From Talaromyces rugulosus (Eukaryota; Ascomycota; Eurotiomycetes; Eurotiales; Trichocomaceae), in assembly GCF_013368755.1 (NCBI RefSeq), contig NC_049562.1, positions 124,001 through 188,000 on the forward strand: a stretch of DNA of 64,000 bases, given 5' to 3'. Shown here piece by piece: positions 37,410 to 48,129 of this stretch (its first letter is position 1; the number at the start of each line of letters is the position of its first letter). The notes under the pieces were generated by a model, which saw only the letters and a list, made by a program, of their open reading frames with translations, did not search any database and was not told the DNA's origin. Position numbers and translations under genes: made by a program.

Positions 37410-38463
37410 AAAAATAAGGGAGGATGCGACATGTTATATTCCGCAGATGTGTTCGTTTCGGAAACCGTGCATGTAGAAATAGTGCGAAATTGAAAAAAAA
37501 AAGTTACTAAAGATGATAGAATAATTATTGCTTATCCACCACCTACTTTTATTAGGAAGGTGAGGGACTCGTCCAATGCAACTTGACAACGAAGCTGCTT
37601 CTGTCCAGGAAAAAAAACGTCCCGGCAACTCCTGAAATAGACAAACAAATATTAATTCTCCCTTTCAGCCCGACTGAAATTTCTTCTATTTCCTAGAGGG
37701 CTAGAAACTCGTTGGTTTAACGTTATCCCCATACTACTTAACAATTTTAACTACCAGAAAAATAGTAGTTGCTCCAGATCAAATTAGAAAGTCAATCAAT
37801 ACCACAGACTTAAAGCTTATTTAAGGTAGGAACCGCTAATATAGTTCATGCTTCGTACATTTCTGTTTTCAGTTAGCTGTGTCTGGCAATGGAAATTGCA
37901 TCCATCCTTGTGAGAACCTGGCCAATTCTAGCGTTCCTTTGATGACAGCACTAAAAACACTAAATGACTGATGATGATCGACAATGCAGCTGCGATTCCT
38001 CGCCACTGTTCTTTCTCGACGCTTTGCTTCTCTCCAAAGACATGACCCTAGCGAGTACGAAAATGCGAAAAGTCACAGAGTAGTATCTTAGCAGGTCCTA
38101 CTCCTTACTTTCTTTTTCTTTTAGATATTCGGGCGGCATCAAGAAGCCGAGCATGAGAGCAAATGGGCGTCTGTCCAGATATTGAGAAATTTCTCGAAAA
38201 ACTCCGAGAAGCTCCCAGAAGTAGCTGGGTTACTGCATATCATTTTTCTTGCGCGATTATGTTTTAGATTGTAACTATTTACCCATGTATGGCTACCCGA
38301 TTCGTGCCGGGCCACTTGCAAATTGCCGAGCTGAGCAAGCTTTATTTGGGGGCCATCCGTTCCGTCTCAGATCATTAGAAATAATCTTCCTCCAGTCACC
38401 AACCAAATTAACCACGCAGTGAGCTCGCCCACGGAGACCAATCTTCTAATTCATGCACACACT
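37410..38463. other. Intergenic with a membrane-protein relic
   Basis: About 1 kb. Nothing was seen at 37410-37920; 37928-38330 is a minus-strand relic (separate entry); 38335-38463 is the promoter of the small membrane-protein gene. Confidence 0.5.
37928..38330 (-). pseudogene. Probable relic or fragment of a membrane protein
   Basis: The minus strand gives AICKWPGTNRVAIHG, then after a possible intron YFWELLGVFREISQYLDRRP and FALMLGFLMPPEYLKEKE. After a second possible intron (gtaagg...cgctag) comes GHVFGEKQSVEKEQWRGI and AAALSIIISHLVFLVLSSKER, ending at TAG 37928. The last block is a clear hydrophobic helix. The first junction closes in phase; the second does not with standard sites, and no ATG is present. 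I take it as a truncated gene; the family is not recognised. Confidence 0.45.
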
Positions 38464-38808
38464 ATGTCGCAGATCGTCTACACCGCACCTCTTTCCTCAA
38501 CGACCAGGCTTCTGATTGTGGTCGCTTCTTGTCTTGCTGGTGCGATATCATGGTTTGCCGTTGGTTTCGACTCAGCTATTACCAAGACCCTGGGGATGAT
38601 ATTCTTCACTCTCCAAATAGTCAACGTATTGGTTGATCCAGATGTGTGCTATATTTGGTTTACCCGGACAAACGCAGATGGCACCAAAGTCAAAGTTATA
38701 CGGCCACTTGTTGGATTCTGGAAATTTGAAACGCAAATCGGCTTTACTGGTGGATATGAAGTTAGATACGATGGTTGGAGATATGAGCCAGCGGTTTTCA
38801 GGATATAG
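38464..38808 (+). CDS. Small hypothetical membrane protein
   Basis: 114 aa from ATG 38464; the frame begins upstream at a GTG that is unlikely to be used. Two hydrophobic segments: LLIVVASCLAGAISWFAVGF and LGMIFFTLQIVNVLVDP. A soluble tail with VKVIRPLVGFWKFETQIGF and ends GGYEVRYDGWRYEPAVFRI. No family recognised. An intact frame with balanced composition supports a gene, but it could be a fragment, since its neighbour on the other strand is a relic. Confidence 0.5.
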   Translation: MSQIVYTAPLSSTTRLLIVVASCLAGAISWFAVGFDSAITKTLGMIFFTLQIVNVLVDPDVCYIWFTRTNADGTKVKVIRPLVGFWKFETQIGFTGGYEVRYDGWRYEPAVFRI

Positions 38809-39024
38809 CTTATGCATGTTCCCGTAAAATCATGCTATATGGATGCATTTCTCAGAGCTGGACTCTCAAGCCACTGCGAAGGCCTTAGTTATAGTACTCC
38901 TACTCCTTTGATGATGTAACCAAACCGGAGATTTCTCGCCCCCATTTAAGAAGTGGATATTCCAACTTGATACGCATGGGTTTCCTAATGCGGTTCTTGG
39001 AGCTCCATGTGAAGTCATTCCTAG

Positions 39025-39405
39025 TTATATAAACGATGGAAACGTCTCCCAAAACTGACAACTATCGATAAGCACGGTATTTCCGCCATCAACAGTCAAA
39101 TATTTGACAAATCTCAGATTTCTCCCTCGCGAAAGAACGGCTGTGATTATGGCACTTATGTATATACATAACAACACCCAGTACAATGGTAACATTGAAA
39201 TAGTCCATGTGTCTGATAACGCTCGGACTTCGTACTGAATGTTGACGTCTGGTCGCCAACTGCTACGCCTTACTTCAAGGTTTAAATTTAACTCAGAAAC
39301 TAGATCATAGAAGATTTCGTTGAACATTTTATCCTGGCTTGCTTTTCTAGACATCTCCGGATATGACGCTGGAGAGGCTATATGTAGCACAGCTCTGTGA
39401 ATCAT
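39025..39405 (-). CDS. Hypothetical 126-aa ORF, possibly a fragment
   Basis: ATG 39405 lies three bases beyond the stop of the Zn2Cys6 gene and on the same strand. Coding-like segments are EVRRSSWRPDVNIQYEV and ALSDTWTISMLPLYWVLLCI (a membrane helix). Then come SAIITAVLSRGRNLRFV and GGNTVLIDSCQFWETFPSF. The helix followed by a short tail resembles the end of a larger fungal membrane protein. It may be a relic rather than a gene; a downstream exon of the regulator is less likely, since that frame already stops. Confidence 0.35.
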   Translation of the reverse strand: MIHRAVLHIASPASYPEMSRKASQDKMFNEIFYDLVSELNLNLEVRRSSWRPDVNIQYEVRALSDTWTISMLPLYWVLLCIYISAIITAVLSRGRNLRFVKYLTVDGGNTVLIDSCQFWETFPSFI

Positions 39406-39407
39406 AG

Positions 39408-41361
39408 TCAATAAATTGATGTAAACTGCATGTTATCCATCAATATATACTCCTCGTGATATAGTGTCCAGACACGTAAATAACCTTTAACCTTTAAGAT
39501 GTGACTTGTGTTATTTTTTTGTCTTTTCAATTTTATATACGTAATTAAAAGTAACTGGTAGCTTCTTGCGCTTCTAATAACTTTAGATAGACACCTACTC
39601 CATTTATTAGATCCTCGTACAACCGAAACTTCGTAATAAGCGTCAAAATAGGAGGAAAAAATACCTGCAACATTCCACCTAGCATCAATTGTAACGAATG
39701 TCTCTTTCAAGCTTTTGATAACTTCAGAAAAGTCTGGGCCCGACGCCCTTTCACCAGAACGTATGTGATCCACACAGAGTCGATATGCGAAAAAGAGTCC
39801 CCATGGCGATATATCGTCAGGGTCACGAGCCAGGAAGCACTTTTGCTCTACGAGATTTGTTTTGACTTTGTGGAGTATTTGCTGAATCACCTCTCTGGCG
39901 TGGTTAGAGCGTTCCGCGTCCATGATTGCCATGCCCGGGCCAGGAGAAAGCCATGGTGTATGAAGCGCAACTAGAGTACTTTGGAAAAGTTAGCAGTATG
40001 TCATTATAATTAGAAGTGGAATAAAGACCTATAAACGAATGCAATTTGGTCATTGTCTGGATTCTCTGAGTCCAGCGAAGCGGCAAGCATAGATTGAATA
40101 GTTCGTTCTAATTGGATCCAGGCGTCATGAGAGTCAACTGAGTTACTAGACAAGTGATGTAAAACTTGGCCCAGCAATCTCGCAGCTTGACATAGTAGAG
40201 CAAATTTACTCATGTGGCTAGCCTTTGGCGCAGAAAGTGTAAAAGAATCTTCCAGGCGCACAATCTATATGATTCCCTTGGTTAGCCCACACGGACGCCT
40301 TAATCTGAAAAAGAAATCAACATACACCTTTATCCCATGCTTCGTCATCTATGGGGAATAAATCGTCCAATGTAGGATCCTCTGTCACAAATGGTCTTCC
40401 AGGGCACCCAATACTTACAAAACTTGTTTTTTGTGTCAGTTTCACAGGCAAGTAGCAACAGAGCAATCGTTTAATGAAATCTGGGAACAAACCGGTCTAA
40501 GATCACTAGAGCCCACCACACTCTTTTTCTCTCTTCGACTTCTACCAAAGTGAGGACTCGTCTTGTGCTTGCCGCTGTCTTGGTTTTAATCCCAAGAGCA
40601 TAAGCATAACGAGCGCATGCACCGATAGTTAAAAATGCCGCAGGATATATGCCATGCCCAAGCTCGTAAAGCGCCAAAAGTACCCCTGCCTGAAGGACTA
40701 GAATAGAGAAGACAGTGGAGTCCTCAACTTCAACCAAAAAATGCTTGACAGCACGATAAAGTCGTGTCTGAGGATTTTGCGGATCACGGGGAGGAGAGCT
40801 TGTTAAAAGTTTGAGAGAAAGAAATAAAAGAGTTACATCGGGTCGATATTTGGAGTACGATGGTAGATATACTTCGTAGAAACGTTTCTTTGAGATAAAT
40901 GGCATCCACACGTGTACGTGTGTGAAGAATTTGGATGCGATGTTGCGAATGTCGTCCATGTCTCCTAGATAGCCTAGGATCTGTCCGGGGATGTGAAAGG
41001 TAGTCTGGTAAAGTTCAACTTGACTCTGCTGTAAGATAGTTGGGTCCAGAAACAGCATAGTGGGAAAGTCAATGGCCCGAGAATTATGCTGACTCTCGTT
41101 AACGATGGAGATGCTATGCCATGGTTGATCCGTTTGTGTTGAATCGCCGTTTGGAACGGGCTGCAAGTACTCGCACTTCAATCTCTTTCTAATTGTATGC
41201 AATTTCGATATTAACCCAGTTCGATATAGCCAACAAGTCACTTACTTAGAGCATGGAGAACATTTAGGAAGGGCCTTGTCACATTTCCTCTTTCGAGTTT
41301 TGCACGATGTGCACACTAACTGAGCCTCATTGGCGCCAGGTTCGTTTGAAATTGCCTGCAT
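39408..41361 (-). CDS. Zn2Cys6 transcription factor with Fungal_trans domain
   Basis: Exons on the minus strand: 41246-41361, 40493-41188, 40326-40422, 40029-40264, 39408-39978; 571 aa, all phases closing. The start MQAISNEPG is just before the cluster CTSCKTRKRKC-DKALPKC-SPC-SKKRLKC (C-x2-C-x6-C-x6-C-x2-C-x6-C), split by the first intron. The regulatory domain shows HVHVWMPFISKKRFYEVYL, FSILVLQAGVLLALYELGHG, CARYAYALGIKTK, VEVEERKRVWWALVILDR, GRPFVTEDPTLDDLFPIDDE and PWLSPGPGMAIMDAERSNHA, all typical of the fungal-specific domain. The last 90 residues after WNVAG look unlike a normal ending, so the true 3' end may involve another intron. Two introns use AAG acceptors. It lies 485 bp from a divergent short-chain dehydrogenase, a plausible target. 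Confidence 0.88.
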
Positions 41362-41846
41362 GGGGGGTTTGTATAACTGGATACTAGGCTATAAATGTAA
41401 CGTAAGAATAGTATGGGATGATGAAAACGTTGAGGCGGCCTGTCTGCGGATTCCAGCGGCCGCAGTATTCCGGTGAAATATCGTCGACATCCTATGATTA
41501 CCAATCCAACACTCGCCCCACCCGCTACTCCAAGTAACAAACCACAGTTGACTTAATATGGCTACGTTTGGCTCCAGTAAAGTATGTTGGCGGGTACCCG
41601 GCACAATGTAGAGTGGCGGATACTGGCGGCCGAAATCGCGGCCGTAACGGCGGCCGCAAGGCTTACAGAGTAGATATCTCCATGCCATCATGGTCAGCGT
41701 AATATTGGTAGGTATCGCGAAAATAAATCAAAAACTGCACTAAATATGGTGTATAAATATAAGGGTGAATCCCTTCAGATCAGAGATCTCTTGATTAATC
41801 AAAATCATACATCACTCCTTACTTTATCGCTCTACTATTCTCCAAC
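41362..41846. promoter_or_regulatory. Bidirectional promoter of the regulator and the SDR gene, with TATA box
   Basis: 485 bp between two divergent genes. TATAAAT at 41752-41758 lies 89 bp before the SDR start and is a good TATA candidate. The region is rich in CGGCCG-type sequence: gcggccgc at 41457-41464 and 41650-41657, ggcggccg near 41626 and gcggccgt near 41638. CGG/CCG triplets are the usual half sites of Zn2Cys6 proteins, so autoregulation or SDR control is possible. Confidence 0.5.
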
Positions 41847-42848
41847 ATGAGTCGATATGCTGCATCTCACATCAAGCCTGAAGGCGCTGGAGACTCGAGG
41901 CCAACTGCACTTCAAATTATTCGCGACGAAGGACTTGAAAACAAACTTGCCGGAAAAGTGGTTGTTATTACCGGTGCAACTTCTGGGATTGGCCTTGAGA
42001 CAGCACGAGCATTGTCTGCTACAGGCGCCACGCTTTTTTTGACTGCTCGGGACTTGCCAAAGGCCAAGACCTGCCTTCATGGGATATTAGAGTCTGATCT
42101 AGTGTCTCTAGTCGAGATGGACAATACTTCGATTGCGAGCGTCCGAAATGCAGCAGCTACCATTCTGGAGAAATCAAACGGCCTAGTTAATATACTAATC
42201 AACAACGCCGGCATAATGGGAATTACCAATTTGACGCTCACAGAAGATCAGCACGAAATTCATTTTGCTGTGAACTATCTTTCCCATTTCCTCCTTTTCC
42301 AGCTTCTTAGGCCGGCATTGCTAGCCAGCGCAACATCCGATTTCAGTTCCAGGGTCGTCAACGTTTCTTCCTCTGCTCATCGCGCCGGTAACCTTGATCA
42401 CTTGGTTAACGATAATTTTGAAGAGGGAAAGTACGATCATGAAGTTGCCTATGCAAATTCCAAACTTGCCAATGTGTACATGGCCAACGAAATTGATCGT
42501 CGCTATGGGCACAAGGGCCTTCATGCGACCAGTCTCCACCCCGGTGGTATAAACACGAACATCTCCAGGCACATAGGCCCCGAATTTGTTGCGCAAATTA
42601 TGACGAACCCGGAAGTTCTCAAAATCTTGAAAAGTGCAGAGCAAGGAGCTGCGACTACAGTGATCGCCGCAATCGGTAAAGATTGGGAAGGGAAAGGGGG
42701 GAAATATCTAGAGAATTGTGAGGAAGCCAAACGTGGCCCAGATGACAATAACGTCTTTGGTGTTGGATGGGTTCGTCAGACCTATAATTCTGAGACCGAA
42801 GGACGCCTGTGGAGAGACTCTCTGAAAGTTCTGGGAATGAGCACTTGA
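41847..42848 (+). CDS. Short-chain dehydrogenase/reductase (retinol dehydrogenase/WWOX-like)
   Basis: Intronless, 333 aa, ATG 41847. Classical SDR features are complete: cofactor loop VVITGATSGIGLETARAL (TGxxxGIG), arginine in LTARDLPKAK suggesting NADP(H), NNAG in NILINNAGIMGI, the catalytic Ser in VVNVSSSAHRAG, and YxxxK in VAYANSKLANVYMANEI. LHPGGINTNISRH follows. The type resembles fungal retinol-dehydrogenase-like reductases that act on lipophilic alcohols or ketones, often in secondary metabolism. No signal peptide. It is divergent from the Zn2Cys6 regulator. Confidence 0.93.
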   Translation: MSRYAASHIKPEGAGDSRPTALQIIRDEGLENKLAGKVVVITGATSGIGLETARALSATGATLFLTARDLPKAKTCLHGILESDLVSLVEMDNTSIASVRNAAATILEKSNGLVNILINNAGIMGITNLTLTEDQHEIHFAVNYLSHFLLFQLLRPALLASATSDFSSRVVNVSSSAHRAGNLDHLVNDNFEEGKYDHEVAYANSKLANVYMANEIDRRYGHKGLHATSLHPGGINTNISRHIGPEFVAQIMTNPEVLKILKSAEQGAATTVIAAIGKDWEGKGGKYLENCEEAKRGPDDNNVFGVGWVRQTYNSETEGRLWRDSLKVLGMST

Positions 42849-44013
42849 GCGATGATACATGACAATTGAGGTGTTTGCACGTGAAATACCGAATAACTAA
42901 GAGACCATTTGACAATTGAACTCCCAAACGTTGCCTTATTTTATTTCACTTTTATCTTTAAAGAAAGGAAAGCATCAATTCATTACTATACTGGCCTACT
43001 AAAAAACCGAGACATCAATGATATATCAATTGACATATATTAACCCTAACTACGAAAACGGCCCAGCGCTTAGGTACATCAATTAATGTGCTGTTTCAAC
43101 ATAGGATGAACGTTAACCGGCGTCGTCGTACTCCGAACTCACACGATATCCTCGAATACAAAATATACTACAAAAGAGTCTATATAATTTTATTGTGGAA
43201 CATTTTCACACTTTGCAGGTATCAGCTAGCTAGGGTCGTGAGGCCAGGGACATAGGTAACATTCAATGTTGTACTTCATTACTTTCGAATTATTAAATAT
43301 TTACTTGCCATGTTCCCGGCAACACATATCAGCAATAATTGTGTCGACTGATACGGAAACTAATTACAAAGGTCGGTAAAAAGTGTAACTAACAGTGGCT
43401 TCTAACATATAGACTTTACATGAATATTCAGGCAATATCTTACTAAATTGATACTAGGTGTGAATGAGAATATGGTTGCAGTGGGAAATATTCCGTGTCG
43501 CCAACTATGAACCCAAAGAACGGATGGCAGCTATTCTTTCAGGGTAGGTAAATCTTCAATGTTGTCCAACAGGTGATCACCAATTGATGTATATGTAAGG
43601 TACATTCTAACATCATATCGAGTTACAGCAGGGTGTGACGATGTATGGAGTAAAAATATAGACACAATATCTTCAATGCCGCACATTTATTAGTTCAAGA
43701 GCCGACGGTAATAAGAATCGCAACCTCTTTCTCTAGTAACACAATCAAACGGAGAAAAATGAATCCTGTATCCAAGCTCAACTATGGTAACAAGTATAGC
43801 ATTTTGCCTAAAGATGAAATTAATACAAGTCTGAGGCATACTATCCTGTCTTTGAGGGTGCTACCGGTTATTATCAGAGTAAGTCAATGTTAACTTGAAA
43901 TACACAAATTTGCTATATTCCCAGATTTCCTCAATTGAGACCAGTCGCTTGTTCTCTCAACACTTATAAAGACCATATATAAGCTTGCTTTCGACAACTT
44001 GTTTTCAGGTATT

Positions 44014-44036
44014 ACAAACTCCTCCTAGGAGTTTGT
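44014..44036. repeat. Perfect inverted repeat, 10-bp arms, 3-bp loop
   Basis: acaaactcct (44014-44023), spacer cct, then aggagtttgt (44027-44036). It would form a strong hairpin in RNA or cruciform DNA. It lies about 285 bp beyond the stop of the dioxygenase gene; a role in transcript 3'-end stability is possible but unproven. Confidence 0.6.
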
Positions 44037-44147
44037 TACAATGCAATCAGTGAAATCTTATTCAGATATTGATTTAGGCCATAAGAGGCTAATATATGCC
44101 CGCGTATCTAGGCTATGAACTAAACAATGAACATAATTCCAAAACCC

Positions 44148-44189
44148 TTTTGTTTTTTTGTTTTTTTGTTTTTTTGTGTTTTTTTTTTT
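44148..44189. repeat. T7G simple repeat
   Basis: A run of ttttttt blocks separated by single g bases (period 8, about three units) ending in a longer T tract. It is a low-complexity repeat prone to length change. Confidence 0.8.
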
Positions 44190-44320
44190 CAAAGCAACCG
44201 AGTATTTCAATGAGCAACGACTGTCGCTATCACATACAGTTAGACTCAAAAAAGGAAGCCCACGCCCACCAGCCATAGATATTATCAAGCAACGCTAGCG
44301 GTTGACACTAAGCTCGTGGT

Positions 44321-45626
44321 TCAGCTAGGAGGGGATCCTCCACCCGAGCCGCTATCTTCGTTAGCAATACCTCCTGACGAAGTCAGATAAGCAGCAGGGG
44401 TGATGGAAGAATCCTCCGAAGAATCAATGGCAAGCGAAATCCAGGCAAAAATGCCGTCAGACACATCATCGTCATTTAAATAGACATATTCTACAAACGG
44501 ATCAATGTCGTCGGCCTCTTGAAGAAGAATATCGTCGCTTGAATTTTCGGTCAATTCTTGTGTATTGTCTGCGTACGGTGTAGTTTCTTCGACATTAGTG
44601 ATAAGGTCTTGATCAAAAAAGATCTGCCCAACACTGGATGCGTGAGCGGTATAGAGCCCGGACACAGTATCGTTCGCAAGACGGACGGTTTCGTTGATAG
44701 CATGGGCAAGAACTTTGACCTCAGTTAGCACAGCTGGACGTGACATTGTAAACGTAATTTTTACCATGAATATGTGTCGCACGACCTGTATAGTGTCCAG
44801 GGAAGATTGTTTCAAATTTGATAACACCGTCTTCATCAGTCTGCTGTATACCTCTAAGGAAGGTTTTATTGATATTCGTTGCGTCATCGTAATTTCCATT
44901 TCCGTTGGCTACGACACCTGAATAAACTCCCTAGAAGAAGTTAGCTATGATACCTAATGGGGCGACATTATCTTACTGTAGAGTTGCAATGCCATATTTC
45001 AACGAATGAACTAGGCACCGGCTCACACGTAGTCGAATCGACCAGTTGCACGTCCAGGAAGAGTGGAACACCGGGCTGGTCTTCTACGACATCTTCACGG
45101 ATGAGCTCTCCGGACACATCTTCGAAGAGTCAATATACCACCTAAAACATTTAATAATTTTAGGACACTTACAATAGGGCCCTTGGGTCACATCAGGCGT
45201 CAGAATACAAGTTGCGTTAGACGAGAACAGCACGTCTGGGTCAGTTTGAAAGTCAACATCGAGAGTTGAATGGTGGCTGGTGTTCAAGGAGCCGAGGTCA
45301 CGGTCCACAAGATTTGGTGTACCTATAGACTTTTATTAGAAATTTGGATATTTGCGTTGGTTTATGGTAACAATGGCCGTGTGCTCACTCCTCCTGATCG
45401 CTTTCTGTCGGCGAAGTTGCTGAACAGCAAGGTCTCGGCGCATGGCATTCTTTGACTCGAAGCCCCGAGCACTGAGAGTATCGGCGCATTGAGACAGACC
45501 ACGTCTGTTCTTCAGGGCTGCAGCACGCTCAATGGCTTCCGTCTTAACGTCATGGCCTGGGTGTGCTTGCACCAAGGCAGCCTGTCCAATGGCCAGACAC
45601 CAAAGAAAGGTTTTCAAGTTCACCAT
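44321..45626 (-). CDS. Secreted intradiol (aromatic-ring) dioxygenase
   Basis: Exons on the minus strand: 45389-45626, 45173-45322, 44977-45119, 44765-44930, 44321-44712; 362 aa with phases closing. Two introns need AAG acceptors, and only these give the family motifs. Signal peptide MVNLKTFLWCLAIGQAALVQA. Iron ligands of the protocatechuate 3,4-dioxygenase fold are present: the first Tyr in TQGPYYVSGELIRED, the second in FPGHYTGRATHIHV together with both His. Supporting motifs are GVPLFLDVQLVD, FVEIWHCNSTGVYSGVVANG, TFLRGIQQTDEDGVIKFETI and VGQIFFDQDLI. It should cleave catechol-type rings between the hydroxyls using Fe(III), but outside the cell. Secreted fungal members are thought to act on lignin-derived catechols. 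The Gly/Ser-rich tail is low complexity. Confidence 0.93.
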
Positions 45627-48129
45627 TTTTATACTGAGTTTGATTCAGGAAAAGAAAAATCAGTCTTGTGTGTTAATCTAACTAATAACATAAGTAACGA
45701 AGTAAAGCAGCCTCTTTATACAATTTCCAAGCCTGTTCTGTTGCCTTACAGGTGCTATCTGTACCTGGAGGGAAAACATCGAGCTGACGCGTTTGGTGCA
45801 AATACCTCATCATTACTTACGTGGCATAAATGTCGATCCCAGATGCATATGTAACTTAATTTGATTCTTCCTCGAGTAGGGTAACAGCAGTGTGTGGTTT
45901 AATTGAAATCGACGCAATATGATTGGACTCTATGGGAAGCAACGGGGCAACGCTAGTAATTAAGCTAATGTCTGTGGCTTGACGCTGATAAAAGAGATCG
46001 AATTCATCCGACGGGCCCACAGGCATCCCAGGGCTCATCTTGCCAAAAATACTAGTACGTAGTAGTAGTAGTACTCAAACGTTGACTAATGGTGGCCCCA
46101 TTTGATTGCAAAACCCCGTACGTTGCTTGATGCTTGGCAAACAATGCGTTGGCGGTTTTCGCGGACATGATCTACGAAGGTGTTTACGGTTAGTCGCAAT
46201 ACAGTGATGTCTATTGTACCTTGGCTTTATCCTCGGTTCAATGAAACCGAATAGTATTCTTCAACTGGCGGCGTCCACTTTCTCTCCTAGTTACTGTCCT
46301 CTGTTAAAGTATGCCATTCTAGGCGATTCCGTATGAGAGCGAGCTTTACGTTTGTACCTAGCGCAGAAACTCGGCCCACGGGACTTGGCCGTCGAAATTC
46401 TGCCATTTCAAATTCGATATTGAGGTGTAGTTTATAACTTCATGATGGTTGACAAGGTGGCGTCTCCCTTGCCAAGCCTGAAAGCGGAATTCTTGGCACC
46501 GCGGCATGTCGGAACTACTGGTTAGTCTTTCTTGGCGTTTATGAGCGTCGTAAGCCGCCGGGAAATGACCGCGCACATGAAGGCAGTGTAAAAATGGGCC
46601 TGTTTCAAGGGTCTAGACTTACATCATCGAAGGTTAAAGCTGCTAATCCTTGGACGAATTCCACGGTACCGTGTTTTTGCTCTGTAAAAAGAACCTGATA
46701 CAACTACCAAGTGCAATTCCTTTTTGTCTCAACTTTTCAAGAGATTTCTTTCCCTTTCCCACTGGGAACCTGTCTTTTCGGTAGCCTTAAAAGGAGTATA
46801 GTAGTCATCAGAAGCCTATTTAGGCGTGTTTTGCAACCCTTGTGAGAAAGTTTTATAGTTTTACGCCTCCTGTCCCCTACTCCGTGCTCCGTAGTCTACT
46901 GTTTAGTGTAGAAAAGGGGGTTTCAGCAAAGGATCAGCTGTTCACATAGGCGTCGCATGATGTCGGTATCACTTTAGATGAATAGTATAGTATATGTTGT
47001 ACTTTAATTTATTCTCTGGCATAGTTATGGACAATACATTAACATGTACGGAGTAAATTCACTTGGATTTGCTATACCTCTAAGATATACACTAACCAGA
47101 GACCTCATAGGTCTAGAAAAGCCAATAGAGAACTTATTCCATATAACTTAGTCAGAAACTTATTTTAATACGCTAGTTCCCCTAACGTGATTAATAACGT
47201 TAATGATCGTCGCAAACCCTGGCCTTAGAGTTAACGTTTGACGATTCCTTGATATAACTATAGATCATCCAGTGCCTGCTCCTATATTACTATCATCAGA
47301 CTTCTTGAAGGAATGTTTGTATATTTCAATACATATTATAACTTTCAAGTTACTCTTAATGATAAAAGGTAATATTAAAGGTTATATCTACAGCAAAGTA
47401 GCTAATTAACAATTACCCCTAACATGATTGTATACAAGGTATAATCTTTTGAACCGAATGCATCAGATGATGCTGGACCCAGCACAACCAATTAATAGAT
47501 AATATCCGTGGCTGCAGCCCACCACTTCGTCCATTTTCTCGTAATTCCAAATAATCATGCAGGGAACGACATTCCGCATAGCTGCCCACAAGCTGGTAAT
47601 GAACCTAGCTCGACATGTCGCATAAATGTCAAAGATGATCTCTCGAGCTACAACTATAGTCAACCAAGTGCAATGCTCCGGTTGTTTTTCTTCTTTCTCC
47701 CATTGCTAATCATAATGCAAATATTAATTCCGCGCCAAGCATTGCGGTTAAAAGAAATGATGTGCCAGATCTGCTGATTGTCTGCCTTGTCGGTGTCTGC
47801 TACTCCGTACTAGGACCCATGAACTTCAAAGGCGTGAAGGCTTAAAGAAACATTTGAAGCACCACGAGGCCAACGTGGTAATCTCACCGTGATGGAAGTT
47901 ATAGCGCAACGAGCCAGCCAAGTCTGACTGGATGAAACAACTACCCCATAATATATTTTCAAAATTTTCAAACTTTGTCAGAGTGGATTAAAGAATAATA
48001 GATTAGTTATTATTATTATCGCTTAATATCGGTACCACCGCTGACACTGAAGATGGGTCTGAAAAAACAATAGATTTGCTCTCACTGCAAAGTTATCTTT
48101 AATTGTTTTCCTCTCTAATGGATAATCTT
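45627..48129. other. Gene-poor region, 2.5 kb
   Basis: The dioxygenase promoter occupies the first few hundred bases. A 60-codon ATG frame on the minus strand (45856-46038: MSPGMPVGPSDEFDLFYQ...) and a minus-strand open stretch at 47463-47663 have coding-like patches, but no family was recognised. 46800-47460 is AT-rich with several cggagta/tactccg words. Nothing certain is present. Confidence 0.45.

Larger units (their letters stand above)
42849..44320. other. Intergenic, 1.5 kb, AT-rich
   Basis: No intact gene. A 51-codon ATG-initiated frame on the minus strand at 43531-43686 was considered too weak to call. The region holds a hairpin-forming inverted repeat at 44014-44036 and a T7G repeat at 44148-44189. 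Confidence 0.5.

Noticed and set aside
43531..43686. 51-codon ATG frame on the minus strand (MCGIEDIVSIFLLHTSSH...)
   Set aside because: Length is within chance for AT-rich DNA, no intron or family support, and no promoter feature.
44096..44278. Phe-rich plus-strand frame
   Set aside because: Generated by the T7G repeat.
45856..46038. 60-codon ATG frame on the minus strand (MSPGMPVGPSDEFDLFYQ...)
   Set aside because: Some protein-like patches but no recognised motif; could be a relic, not enough to call.
47463..47663. Open minus-strand frame REIIFDIYATCRARFITSLW...
   Set aside because: Start is TTG, no family, neighbouring frames are broken; left uncalled.
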